A stretch of 15,321 nucleotides of DNA from Anaerolineales bacterium (GTDB lineage: Bacteria > Chloroflexota > Anaerolineae > Anaerolineales > DRMV01): the NCBI GenBank assembly GCA_015484985.1, contig WFUL01000110.1, positions 1 to 15,321 of the forward strand. Direction: 5' to 3'. A program made the position numbers and the translations under genes. The notes beneath the pieces are model-generated. The model searched no databases. It worked only from the letters and a program-made list of their open reading frames with translations, and was not told the DNA's origin. Shown in pieces: positions 1-7,122 of the stretch. Position 1 is the first letter of the stretch. Every line of letters starts with the position of its first letter.

Positions 1-516
1 ACCACGGGCTATCCCGGGTTCCTTCGGGGCGATGCCTGGGGACTCTTCCACTGGCATACCGGGGTGGACATCTTTTCCGGCGAAGATGTGGGGAAAACTC
101 CGGTCTACGCCGTGTATCCCGGTGAACTCTGGCGCCTTCCCCAATGGAAGGCCACCGTGGCCATCCGACACCGAGACCCCCTCCATCCCGGTCGGTTCAT
201 CTGGACCTACTACACCCACATGGCCGACCCCCAAGGACGCTCCCTGATTGTGGAGGCCTTCCCCCCGGGTACCGAAGGCCTGCGCGTTGAAGCAGGCACT
301 CTTCTGGGTTATCAAGGGAACTACTCGGGGAATCCGGACCGACCCGTCGGCGTCCACCTGCACATCTCCATTGTGCGGGACGCGCGCGGGCTCCCGGCCA
401 ATGAAACGCGACCCTGGAACACGCTGGATCCGTCGCCTTATTTCGGCCTTCCGCTAGACGCCTTTCGAGTCTCACCGTGGAACGTGCCTCACTGCCCGAA
501 CCTGGGGGAAGGCTAA
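1..516 (+). CDS. M23-family metallopeptidase (LytM/peptidase_M23), 3' part, truncated by the window edge
   Basis: The frame is open from base 1 and ends in TAA at 514-516, leaving 171 residues and no visible start. The motif HTGVD near residues 19-23 fits the zinc-ligand HxxxD of M23 peptidases, and VHLH at about residues 118-121 (HxH, bases 355-363) fits the second ligand pair. The segments VYAVYPGEL and YYTHM are also typical of the fold. Family members cut peptidoglycan cross-bridges outside the cell, or serve as non-catalytic regulators. Both zinc motifs are intact here, so an active enzyme is likely. The N-terminal part, where a signal peptide or LysM domain might lie, is outside the window. 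The gene converges on the minus-strand gene ending at 559, with 42 bases between them. Confidence 0.82.
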   Translation, partial: TTGYPGFLRGDAWGLFHWHTGVDIFSGEDVGKTPVYAVYPGELWRLPQWKATVAIRHRDPLHPGRFIWTYYTHMADPQGRSLIVEAFPPGTEGLRVEAGTLLGYQGNYSGNPDRPVGVHLHISIVRDARGLPANETRPWNTLDPSPYFGLPLDAFRVSPWNVPHCPNLGEG

Positions 517-558
517 CACCGCTGACCGCTATCTGCAGTCCGCTGTCCGAAATGCAGA

Positions 559-1038
559 CTAATGGCAAATCAGTCGCTGCCAGGCATTCACCAATTCCTG
601 CATCACCGCTTCCGGCGCCCGGCCGACGAGTTCCAGCAGGAAGTGGCGTTCCGTCTGAGGGCAGGACCACACCAGGCGCCACAGCCAGGCATCTCGACGC
701 CGCCAGGGCGGTCCCCGGCGGATACGGCGACGTTCCAGGCGTGCCTGATGACCGCCCACCTGCAAGGCCACGGCCTCACGGTCCACTCGAAAGGCCTGCG
801 GCCCTACACGAATGGTGAATTCGAAGAGGTGCATCCCATTGGCCGACTCCAAAAGGTAGTGCAGGTAGGCCGAGGCCACCCAGTTCACGCCTTTGCGCCA
901 GTGGGTGGCGTGGAGCTCGGGATAGGAGAAGCCCCGCTTCAGCGTCCACCCTTCGGGTACGGGAAGGCGGAACAGGCGGGCTTCCCCAAAGATGAAATTG
1001 GTCAGGTGAATTTCTTGCGGCTCCCACTCCTGGGTCAT
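559..1038 (-). CDS. Hypothetical protein, 159 aa, last gene of the glycan operon
   Basis: I do not recognise this family. The start is ATG at 1038-1036, which overlaps the TGA of the upstream glycosyltransferase in an ATGA and has AGGAGG five bases upstream. A longer open frame reaches 1296 but runs antiparallel over the glycosyltransferase in another frame and lacks this ribosome site. The product is soluble-looking, with no signal peptide or membrane segment. It is rich in Trp, His and Arg, with a basic patch (RRRIRRGPPWRRRD) in the second half. The sequence starts with alternating hydrophobic residues (LTNFIFGEARLFRLPVPEGW), suggesting a beta-sheet fold. Translational coupling to a GT2 enzyme and a sulfotransferase suggests a role in the same pathway, perhaps as an accessory or binding protein. 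That role is inference. Confidence 0.8.
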   Translation of the reverse strand: MTQEWEPQEIHLTNFIFGEARLFRLPVPEGWTLKRGFSYPELHATHWRKGVNWVASAYLHYLLESANGMHLFEFTIRVGPQAFRVDREAVALQVGGHQARLERRRIRRGPPWRRRDAWLWRLVWSCPQTERHFLLELVGRAPEAVMQELVNAWQRLICH

Positions 1039-2009
1039 CCTTCCCTCCTGGTAGCGGGCGGCGCATCGTCGTACACCAGAGGCGGCACCGAACGGGGCCG
1101 TGACAGGGTGCGCTCGGGTCGACGTGGGTAGTAGAAGGTGCGACGCAACTGGGCAGTCAGCGGACCTTCCAAGCGATGGCCCTGATAAGTTCCCCAAAAC
1201 TGCCAGAACCGAAAGCGAAGGATCTCGGACCACCGGGCCCGCAACACACCCTGTCGCCAGGCCGCCTGCCAGTCGTGCCAGACATTGGTCCACCACAAAC
1301 GCAGGAAGTCGAAAAAGCCGAAGCGGGTGTGGGGGTAGATTTGCTTTAGAGCCATGGCCTCCCGACGGTAGCGGTTGTACACCTGACGCCAGCTTTCCTC
1401 ATGGACGTGGATGATTTCTGCCTCGGGAACGTAGACCACGGCGTAGCCCTGTTCCAGGGCCCACTTGGCCCAGGCGATGTCTTCCAGGCCGGGAAGGGTT
1501 TCATCGTAAGGGTGTTGTTCCCACAGGGCCCGACGGATGGCGGCATTGGCGTTGTTGCAGAAGGGATGGTCTTGATATTGGGGGCCGTGCCCATCGGGGA
1601 ACCAGGCGGCGAAAATTTGATGCTCGGAGAACTTGGTCGTTGCGTTGCCCCGTTGCTTCCCGTAGGTCAGGGCGACGCGAGGGTCCGCAAAGGGTTCCAG
1701 AAGGCGCTCCAGCCAGTCGGGATACACCGGGTACACATGCGCGCTGGCCATGACGATGAACGTCCCGCGGGCGGCGGCAATCCCCCGATTGAGGGCCCGG
1801 CCGAAGGTGAACTCCTGAGGGGCAATGGTCACGATGCGCGCGCCGTATCCGCGAGCAATGTCCACCGTGGCATCGGTGGACCCTGAATCCACCAACACCA
1901 CTTCCACGTCCTGCACCGTCTGGCGTCGAATCCCCTCCAGCAAACGCCCGATGTGCCGGGCTTCATTGTAGGCCCGTACCACGACCGACACGCGTGGGTC
2001 ACCAGTCAT
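1035..2009 (-). CDS. Glycosyltransferase family 2
   Basis: A 324-aa GT-A-fold enzyme predicted to transfer a sugar from a nucleotide-sugar donor to a glycan or lipid acceptor at the cytoplasmic face. Visible motifs are the N-terminal VSVVVRAYNEARHIGRLL (residues 7-24), VDSGSTD (40-46), GRALNRGIAAARG (70-82), NNANAAIRR (152-160) and GLEDIAWAKW (174-183), the last holding the likely catalytic Glu-Asp. Where most GT2 enzymes carry the metal-binding DxD, this one reads ASAHVYP (88-94), a variant I associate with some capsule and surface-glycan GT2 enzymes. The basic, aromatic C-terminus may be a membrane-surface or partner contact. ATG at 2009 has GAGG six bases upstream. The gene overlaps the sulfotransferase by 11 nt and the next gene by 4 nt. 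Confidence 0.93.
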   Translation of the reverse strand: MTGDPRVSVVVRAYNEARHIGRLLEGIRRQTVQDVEVVLVDSGSTDATVDIARGYGARIVTIAPQEFTFGRALNRGIAAARGTFIVMASAHVYPVYPDWLERLLEPFADPRVALTYGKQRGNATTKFSEHQIFAAWFPDGHGPQYQDHPFCNNANAAIRRALWEQHPYDETLPGLEDIAWAKWALEQGYAVVYVPEAEIIHVHEESWRQVYNRYRREAMALKQIYPHTRFGFFDFLRLWWTNVWHDWQAAWRQGVLRARWSEILRFRFWQFWGTYQGHRLEGPLTAQLRRTFYYPRRPERTLSRPRSVPPLVYDDAPPATRREG

Positions 2010-2883
2010 GATGGACCTCGTAGCCCATGCGGATGAGGATATCGCCGGCCATCTCTTTGAAGAGTTGTTTGAGTTCCGGGGTGAAGAATTCCCGCCACTC
2101 CCCCGGCATCCCTCGCCGGAAGGTACCCGATACCTCCGGACGGATGGCCTCCACGATGCGCATCACGGCATCATCATGAGGAAGGGCCAGGGGCCACTGA
2201 CCGCGACTGCGCACGAAATCCAGAATGCGGGTGACCGCGTCCCGGGGACGCAGGCGCAGGTCCTCGAAGCGCACGGCCAGCACGCCCGGTTGGGTAATCC
2301 AGCGGATGTAGGATTCACACCGCTCCCGGATGGAGGGCAGATACATCGGACCTTCCTGATGGCCGGTAATCAGGAGGCGGAGCCGGGCCTCCATATCGGG
2401 CAACTGGCGGAAGTACGCGTGCCATTCGTGTCCGGGTTGCATTTCGGTGATGTAAAAAGCGTGGGAGACCACCAGATCCCGGGGGTCTCGATAGATGAAC
2501 ACTGTGGCCCACCCCTCTCCCGAAAGCCATGCCAGGAAAGGCGGTTCCGAGGGCAGGTAACCGTACGCGACGTCCCCGGAACGCATCATGCGCAAGCGTC
2601 GTATCATAGCCTCCCGGGAGAGTTTGCGGTTAGATTCGTCCCGATTCACGGGCGGCATCCCCATATCCACAAAGGGACCCACCAGGGTGAATCCCAACAG
2701 AACCTGATGCAAAAGGTGGGAGCCGGCCTTGGTCTGGGCGTTCCCAAAGAGCCGAGGCGCGGCCTGCAGGGCCTCCGAGCCGAAGCGACGGGCAACCTTC
2801 CAGCGTCGCCACCGCCAGCGTAATCGCCGTAACCACCAACGCAAAGGCGAAGGAAGAAAACGTAGCAAGGGATGTCGAATCAC
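1999..2883 (-). CDS. Sulfotransferase-domain protein (PAPS-dependent)
   Basis: A 294-aa protein with the signature of the cytosolic sulfotransferase family, which moves sulfate from PAPS onto a hydroxyl or amine. TKAGSHLLHQVL (51-62) is the 5'-phosphosulfate-binding loop in divergent form, where the family usually has PKSGT. VFIYRDPRDLVVSHAFY (118-134) is the 3'-phosphate site, and FRRGMPGEWREFF (255-267) matches the C-terminal RKGxxGxW motif. I chose GTG at 2883-2881 as start because it overlaps the TGA of the upstream gene in GTGA and has GGAGG six to seven bases upstream. Longer in-frame versions reach 3045 but run through the upstream gene. The Arg/Trp-rich N-terminus (residues 13-33) could bind membrane. 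Between two glycosyltransferases, its likely substrate is a glycan or glycolipid; that is inference. Confidence 0.92.
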   Translation of the reverse strand: MIRHPLLRFLPSPLRWWLRRLRWRWRRWKVARRFGSEALQAAPRLFGNAQTKAGSHLLHQVLLGFTLVGPFVDMGMPPVNRDESNRKLSREAMIRRLRMMRSGDVAYGYLPSEPPFLAWLSGEGWATVFIYRDPRDLVVSHAFYITEMQPGHEWHAYFRQLPDMEARLRLLITGHQEGPMYLPSIRERCESYIRWITQPGVLAVRFEDLRLRPRDAVTRILDFVRSRGQWPLALPHDDAVMRIVEAIRPEVSGTFRRGMPGEWREFFTPELKQLFKEMAGDILIRMGYEVHHDW

Positions 2884-4637
2884 GGTGTACCCTCCGAATG
2901 AAAGCGCCACAGTTTGATGCGCCATCCCTCCAGGGGATGTTCGTACCAATCCAAACCTTCCAGGTAAGGCTCCAACCCCTGGTAAACCGGAGACTGTCGC
3001 AGGCCTTTGTTGATGAGCACGTAGTCCAAGCCTTTCTCTCGCCAATACTCCACCATACGCCCTTCTTCCAGGGCCTGCACATAGGCCGCCGTACCCACCA
3101 GGCCATCCAAGCCCACTACACGACGGCCCTTCACAAAGTAGCCCAGCGATCCCGCGCCTGTAGCCCCCACAATGCTCCCGGGTTCGGTGTGGGCCTCAAC
3201 CCACCGGGCGTAGTCCAGGTACAAATGGCGCTCCGGGGGATAGGGTGAGGGCCGGGGCCACTGTTGACGGTAAAAGGGCACGACGAACACCAGAAGAGCC
3301 AGGACACCCCAACCCCAGTGATCCCATCGCAAGACCGTCCGCAACCGCCTCCTTTGAAAGAACCAGGCCTCCACCAGCACGGCCACGAAGATGTGGGTGA
3401 ACATCATCTGGCCCACCCAGTACCAAACACGCTGCCCCATATGGTCGATGTAATCGTAGTACAGGCCATGGATCAGGGCGGCCAACAGCCAGGGCCAGAG
3501 GACTCCTTGACCCAGGTAAGGCAACCACCGCCGTCGGGTGAAGAACAGGACGCCACCGGCCAAAGCCAGGAAGGGGCCGTATCCCGCCATCAGGCGACGA
3601 ATGCGGTACATCTCCTCAAACCAGGGGAATTGCAATAGGAAAGGGGCGATCCACCCTTCGTACAAACGGGTCAAGGGAAGCAACGCGTATCCCCACGGAC
3701 CCGCTGTGATGCGTGGATCCAAAAGGCTTTTGAGACCCCGCCAGAAGAAGTTTCCCCCAAAGGGCACGCCGTAGGGCGTGGGACCCAGGGTCCCCCACCA
3801 GTGCTTCACCCGGGCACTCACGGGAACCAAACTACCTACGTACAGGGCATTCCAGGCCAAATACGCACCACCCAGTACCAAACCTGGTCCCAGAACGGGT
3901 ACCAAAAAACGGGCCACTCGGGACATCCCCTTACGCCAAGACGGCCCCCGGAAGGAAAGGCCGACCTCGCGGGCGGCATGAAAGAGCCACCACAAGCCAA
4001 AGCCTGCGGCATAGAATACGTTGTCCAAACGGGCGAGAAAGGCGAAGGCCAGGGCCCATCCCATCTGACGCAAACGGCGGGGTTGGGTGTACTCCTTCTC
4101 CGCGTGCATGGCCACGACTACAGCCCAGAGAACAGCAAGGGAAAGGGCGTTCAAGGGGGATTCCATGGCCCCTACTGCCACGAACTTCCAGGGGCCCAAG
4201 CCCATGCTCCACGACGCACCCAGCGCCAGAGCCACCCAGGGGGAGAGGAAGCGCCGTGCGGCGCGATAGAGCACCCAACCCGTCAGGCCATGGAGCACGC
4301 CCACGACCACGATGAGCACTCGAAAGGGCACCAGTTCGCCCAGAGGGGCCAGGGCGAAAACGGGCAGGCAGACCAACAGCCACAAGGGCTGAAAACCGTT
4401 GGTGGGGCCAAACCCATCAAACGTCACCCCCCGACCTTCCAGCACGTTGCGGGCGATGGCGAAGTAGTAGAAGGCATCGTCCGTCCAGAACCAGGTCAGC
4501 ACCCGATAGCCATCGGCCAGGGCCCAGGCTAGGTGCATGACCAGGGCCCCCAAGAAAATCAACCCACCCCAGCCTTCACCCCCGGGTCGAAGCCATCGAC
4601 GCCAAGAGGAATCCCGTACACTTCGTTTGCCAGACAT
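2880..4637 (-). CDS. Polytopic GT-C-type glycosyltransferase (GT39/PMT-like)
   Basis: A 585-aa integral membrane protein with roughly ten to twelve hydrophobic segments (first at about 23-42) and a soluble C-terminal domain from about residue 480. TDDAFYYF (52-59) holds the Asp-Asp of the first extracytoplasmic loop, the catalytic signature of GT-C enzymes using polyprenyl-phosphate sugars. It is followed by GVTFDGFGPTNGFQPLW (70-86), characteristic of this bacterial group. The C-terminal GATGAGSLGYF and VVGLDGLVG stretches are also typical. The probable job is to transfer a lipid-linked sugar to an acceptor on the outer face. ATG at 4637 is preceded by GGGAGG three to four bases away. It is the first gene of the operon and shares GTGA with the sulfotransferase. 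The donor and acceptor cannot be read from the sequence. Confidence 0.9.
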   Translation of the reverse strand: MSGKRSVRDSSWRRWLRPGGEGWGGLIFLGALVMHLAWALADGYRVLTWFWTDDAFYYFAIARNVLEGRGVTFDGFGPTNGFQPLWLLVCLPVFALAPLGELVPFRVLIVVVGVLHGLTGWVLYRAARRFLSPWVALALGASWSMGLGPWKFVAVGAMESPLNALSLAVLWAVVVAMHAEKEYTQPRRLRQMGWALAFAFLARLDNVFYAAGFGLWWLFHAAREVGLSFRGPSWRKGMSRVARFLVPVLGPGLVLGGAYLAWNALYVGSLVPVSARVKHWWGTLGPTPYGVPFGGNFFWRGLKSLLDPRITAGPWGYALLPLTRLYEGWIAPFLLQFPWFEEMYRIRRLMAGYGPFLALAGGVLFFTRRRWLPYLGQGVLWPWLLAALIHGLYYDYIDHMGQRVWYWVGQMMFTHIFVAVLVEAWFFQRRRLRTVLRWDHWGWGVLALLVFVVPFYRQQWPRPSPYPPERHLYLDYARWVEAHTEPGSIVGATGAGSLGYFVKGRRVVGLDGLVGTAAYVQALEEGRMVEYWREKGLDYVLINKGLRQSPVYQGLEPYLEGLDWYEHPLEGWRIKLWRFHSEGTP

Positions 4638-4694
4638 GGTCCTCCCTGTACAACAAGGGCTTATATGACGACAAAACGACCAATGTGCCTCGCC

Positions 4695-4720
4695 ATTATA
4701 CCTAACCCGCGTCCTGTCAA
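4695..4720 (-). promoter_or_regulatory. Candidate promoter of the glycosyltransferase/sulfotransferase operon
   Basis: Read on the minus strand there is a perfect TTGACA (4720-4715) and a perfect TATAAT (4700-4695). They are separated by only 14 nt, shorter than the usual 16-18. The predicted start of transcription would be near 4688, giving a leader of about 50 nt. The short spacer leaves doubt whether both boxes are used together. Confidence 0.5.
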
Positions 4721-4809
4721 CGACTTGGCTGTTCTGTTCACGCGTTTTTCTTGTTCTAATAGAGGGCTATTTCAAAGACGTATTTCCGCGTCGTTCTCTC
4801 TTCAAGAAA

Positions 4810-4837
4810 TTGGCTATACACCAGGCTATGGTAAGAT
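4810..4837 (+). promoter_or_regulatory. Candidate promoter of the aldehyde oxidoreductase gene
   Basis: TTGGCT (4810-4815), a 16-nt spacer and TAAGAT (4832-4837), with a TGN extended -10 at 4829-4831. The start of transcription would fall near 4844, leaving a leader of about 25 nt before ATG at 4869. The boxes are only moderately close to consensus. Confidence 0.45.
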
Positions 4838-4868
4838 GAGATTACCCCCTACTCCCGGGAGGAGCATC

Positions 4869-6584
4869 ATGCAAGTATGGCGCATCAACACCCGTGCCCA
4901 AGAGTGGACTCGGGAATCGGTTCCACCCCTCTGGGAAAAGATGGGGGGACGCGGTTTGGTAGCTCGCATTTTGCTGGACTGCATGAACCCTCAGGCCCAT
5001 CCTTTGGGTCCGGGCAACTTACTCATTCTGGCTCCGGGGCTGCTGGTGGGCCATCGTCTTTCCAGTTGTGACCGCATTTCCTTTGGCGGAAAAAGCCCTC
5101 TGACCTGGGGTGTAAAGGAATCCAATGCCGGGGGACGCACCGGATGGGCGCTGGCGGCCCTGGGTATCAAGGCTCTCATCCTGGAGGACCAGCCCTCGGA
5201 ACCGGGATGGTGGGTCCTCCATCTTTCCCGCCAGGGAGTGCGCTTCGACCCGGCCGACGACCTGGTGGGCCTGGAGGCCCAACCTGCGGCAGACCGCCTC
5301 ATGGCCCGCTACGGAGACCACATTGCCCTGGCCGTCATCGGTCCGGCTGGTGAACGCCTGTGGCCCACCGCGGGCATTCAGAACCTGGACCAGGATGGGG
5401 TGGCGTCCCGCATCGCGGCCCGGGGAGGGCTGGGTGCGGTCATGGGCAGCAAACAGGTGAAGGCCATCGTCATTGACCCGGAAGGTGCGGAGATGCCTCC
5501 TCTCGCCGACCCCACCGCCTTCCGCCAGGCCCGCAAGACCTACACCCAGGCCCTCATGGCCCATCCTCAAACCCGGACCTATGCCGACTACGGCACCGCG
5601 GCCATGGTGCTCTTCTGCAACCGGCTGGGCGGCCTGCCCACGCGCAACTTCTCTTCCGGGCAGTACGAAGCCGCGGAGGCCATTTCAGGCGAGCGTCTGC
5701 GGGAACTTCTCCTGGCCCGCCCCAAGGCCGAACCTTCCCACGCGTGCATGGCGGGCTGCGCCATCCGATGCTCCAACGTGATGACCGACTCGGCCGGCCG
5801 CTTGCTCGTCTCTCCCCTGGAGTACGAAACCATCGCCATGATGGGTTCCAACCTGGGCCTGGATGACCTGGATGCCATCGCGCAGTTGAACGCGGTGGCC
5901 AACCAGTTGGGCGTGGATACTATTGAAATCGGCGTCACCCTGGGGGTGGCCGCAGAAGGCGGGCTGTGGTCCTTCGGCGAGGCGCGCGAAGCCCAGCGCT
6001 TGATGGCCGAGATGCGTCGTGGAACCCTGGTGGGCCGGCTCTTGGGCCAGGGCGCGGTCACCGTAGGCCGGGTGTTGGGTGTCCAGCGGGTACCCGCGGT
6101 CAAGGGCCAGAGCATGCCCGCCTACGACCCCCGGGCCATCAAGGGTACCGGGGTGACCTATGCCACCTCCCCCCAGGGCGCGGACCATACGGCGGGGAAC
6201 ACCATTCGGGCCAAAGTGGACCACCTGGACCCCAAAGTCCAGGCCGCGCTTTCCAAAAAGGCGCAAATCGCCATGGCGGCCTACGATACCCTGGGCGTCT
6301 GCATCTTCGCGGGGTTCGGGTTCGCCAAAGTACCGGAGACCATCCCGGCCTTGTTGCAAGCCCGTTATGGATGGAACGTCCCCGAGGACGTCTTCCAGCG
6401 TTTGGGTCGGGAAACCCTGCGCCTGGAGCGAGCCTTCAACCGGGCGGCCGGTTTCACCCCCGCCCACGACCGTATCCCGGAATGGATGACCCGGGAGCCC
6501 CTGCCGCCTTTGGGCGCGGTGTTCGACGTGTCCGAAGAAGACCTGGACACCCTTTTCGACGACCTGGAGCCGGAGCCGTGGTAA
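4869..6584 (+). CDS. Aldehyde:ferredoxin oxidoreductase family protein (tungsten-pterin enzyme)
   Basis: A 571-aa protein of the AOR family, which oxidises aldehydes to carboxylic acids, or the reverse, using a tungsten-bispterin cofactor, one [4Fe-4S] cluster and ferredoxin. The N-terminal domain shows GGKSPLTWGVKESNAGG (73-89). The cluster cysteines appear as C293, C297, C301 (CMAGCAIRC) and C478 (DTLGVC). VKGQSMPAYDPR (411-422) and YATSPQGADHTAGN (431-444) are family cofactor-binding segments. The first cysteine spacing is CX3C, whereas the classical pattern is CX2CX3C. ATG at 4869 has GGGAGGAG six bases upstream; an open frame continues upstream to 4533 but is antisense to the divergent gene. 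Length is slightly below the usual roughly 600. The substrate is unknown. The next gene starts inside its stop region. Confidence 0.93.
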   Translation: MQVWRINTRAQEWTRESVPPLWEKMGGRGLVARILLDCMNPQAHPLGPGNLLILAPGLLVGHRLSSCDRISFGGKSPLTWGVKESNAGGRTGWALAALGIKALILEDQPSEPGWWVLHLSRQGVRFDPADDLVGLEAQPAADRLMARYGDHIALAVIGPAGERLWPTAGIQNLDQDGVASRIAARGGLGAVMGSKQVKAIVIDPEGAEMPPLADPTAFRQARKTYTQALMAHPQTRTYADYGTAAMVLFCNRLGGLPTRNFSSGQYEAAEAISGERLRELLLARPKAEPSHACMAGCAIRCSNVMTDSAGRLLVSPLEYETIAMMGSNLGLDDLDAIAQLNAVANQLGVDTIEIGVTLGVAAEGGLWSFGEAREAQRLMAEMRRGTLVGRLLGQGAVTVGRVLGVQRVPAVKGQSMPAYDPRAIKGTGVTYATSPQGADHTAGNTIRAKVDHLDPKVQAALSKKAQIAMAAYDTLGVCIFAGFGFAKVPETIPALLQARYGWNVPEDVFQRLGRETLRLERAFNRAAGFTPAHDRIPEWMTREPLPPLGAVFDVSEEDLDTLFDDLEPEPW

Positions 6585-6985
6585 ACCTTCGAAAGCGCGC
6601 GTCCAGGGACCTCTGGAAGGGGCTGCTGTGGGTAGGCTTCGGCCTGGGCGTGACGGGATGGGGGCTGATGGCCGTTTTGATTGCCTGGGTGTATCCGGTG
6701 CTATGGGCCCGGTGGTTGTTCTTCGCCGGACTCATCATGGGGGTGGCGGGCCCGGCCCTATGGGGATTGCTCTTCCTTCATGCGTTGCGTTATCCCGAAG
6801 GTCTGCGGGTTCTCCCCGGTACCCTGGTGCGCCAAAGCCTGGAAATCGGGGCCCTGGCCGCCTTCCTCGTCTGGCTCCAGTGGGGCCGATTGCTCACCCT
6901 GCCTTTGGCGGCCATCGGTTATCTCGTTTTCTTGGCCCTGGAAGGCACGTTGAATGCCTGGTCTGCGCCGGCCCAGGAGGAATGA
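6578..6985 (+). CDS. Small multi-pass membrane protein coupled to the AOR gene
   Basis: A 135-aa hydrophobic protein of no family I recognise. GTG at 6578-6580 overlaps the AOR stop codon by seven bases, with GGAG at 6566-6569 eight bases upstream. Four likely membrane segments lie at about residues 13-37, 43-67, 86-102 and 104-122, with a basic N-terminus (MVNLRKRASRD). The sequence has no cysteines or histidine pairs that would suggest haem or cluster binding. Tight overlap with an otherwise cytoplasmic tungstoenzyme suggests co-expression and possibly a membrane anchor or partner. That is inference; an independent small membrane protein remains possible. Confidence 0.82.
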   Translation: MVNLRKRASRDLWKGLLWVGFGLGVTGWGLMAVLIAWVYPVLWARWLFFAGLIMGVAGPALWGLLFLHALRYPEGLRVLPGTLVRQSLEIGALAAFLVWLQWGRLLTLPLAAIGYLVFLALEGTLNAWSAPAQEE

Positions 6986-7054
6986 ACCCAACGACCCTCC
7001 ATCTTTTGTCCGAACCCCAGTCAATCCATGCGCTTTCGGGCCAGGTTTTTTTAC

Positions 7055-7093
7055 GTTCTTACAAAACCAGGCCTTTTCAAGGTGATTTGCCCC
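7055..7093. repeat. Intergenic element, copy 1 (near-repeat of 15169-15208)
   Basis: The segment begins GTTCTTACAAA and includes TTTTC and TGATTT. Aligned by eye with 15169-15208, about 30 of 39 positions agree with one gap. Both copies lie downstream of a plus-strand gene. The function is unknown. Confidence 0.45.
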
Positions 7094-7108
7094 TATGGCT
7101 TCACCCTT

Positions 7109-7120
7109 CTGTTAGAACAG
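7109..7120. promoter_or_regulatory. Palindrome CTGTTAGAACAG, possible operator
   Basis: A 5-bp inverted repeat (CTGTT/AACAG) around a 2-bp centre, in the gap between the small membrane protein gene and the thioredoxin gene. It lies about 90 bases upstream of the putative -10. A binding protein cannot be named, and a palindrome of this size could arise by chance. Confidence 0.25.
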
Positions 7121-7122
7121 TG

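Noticed and set aside
532..558. TCTGCA/TGCAGA inverted repeat between the first two convergent genes as a terminator
   Set aside because: Only six pairs, a 15-nt loop and no T-run on either strand.
4533..4868. N-terminal extension of the AOR protein to 4533
   Set aside because: The extension is antisense to the GT-C gene start and its promoter, and a strong ribosome site precedes ATG at 4869.
5966..6577. Upstream continuation of the small membrane protein frame inside the AOR gene
   Set aside because: It is a shadow of the AOR coding sequence, rich in Gly, Pro and Arg; the GTG at 6578 has a ribosome site and begins the hydrophobic protein.
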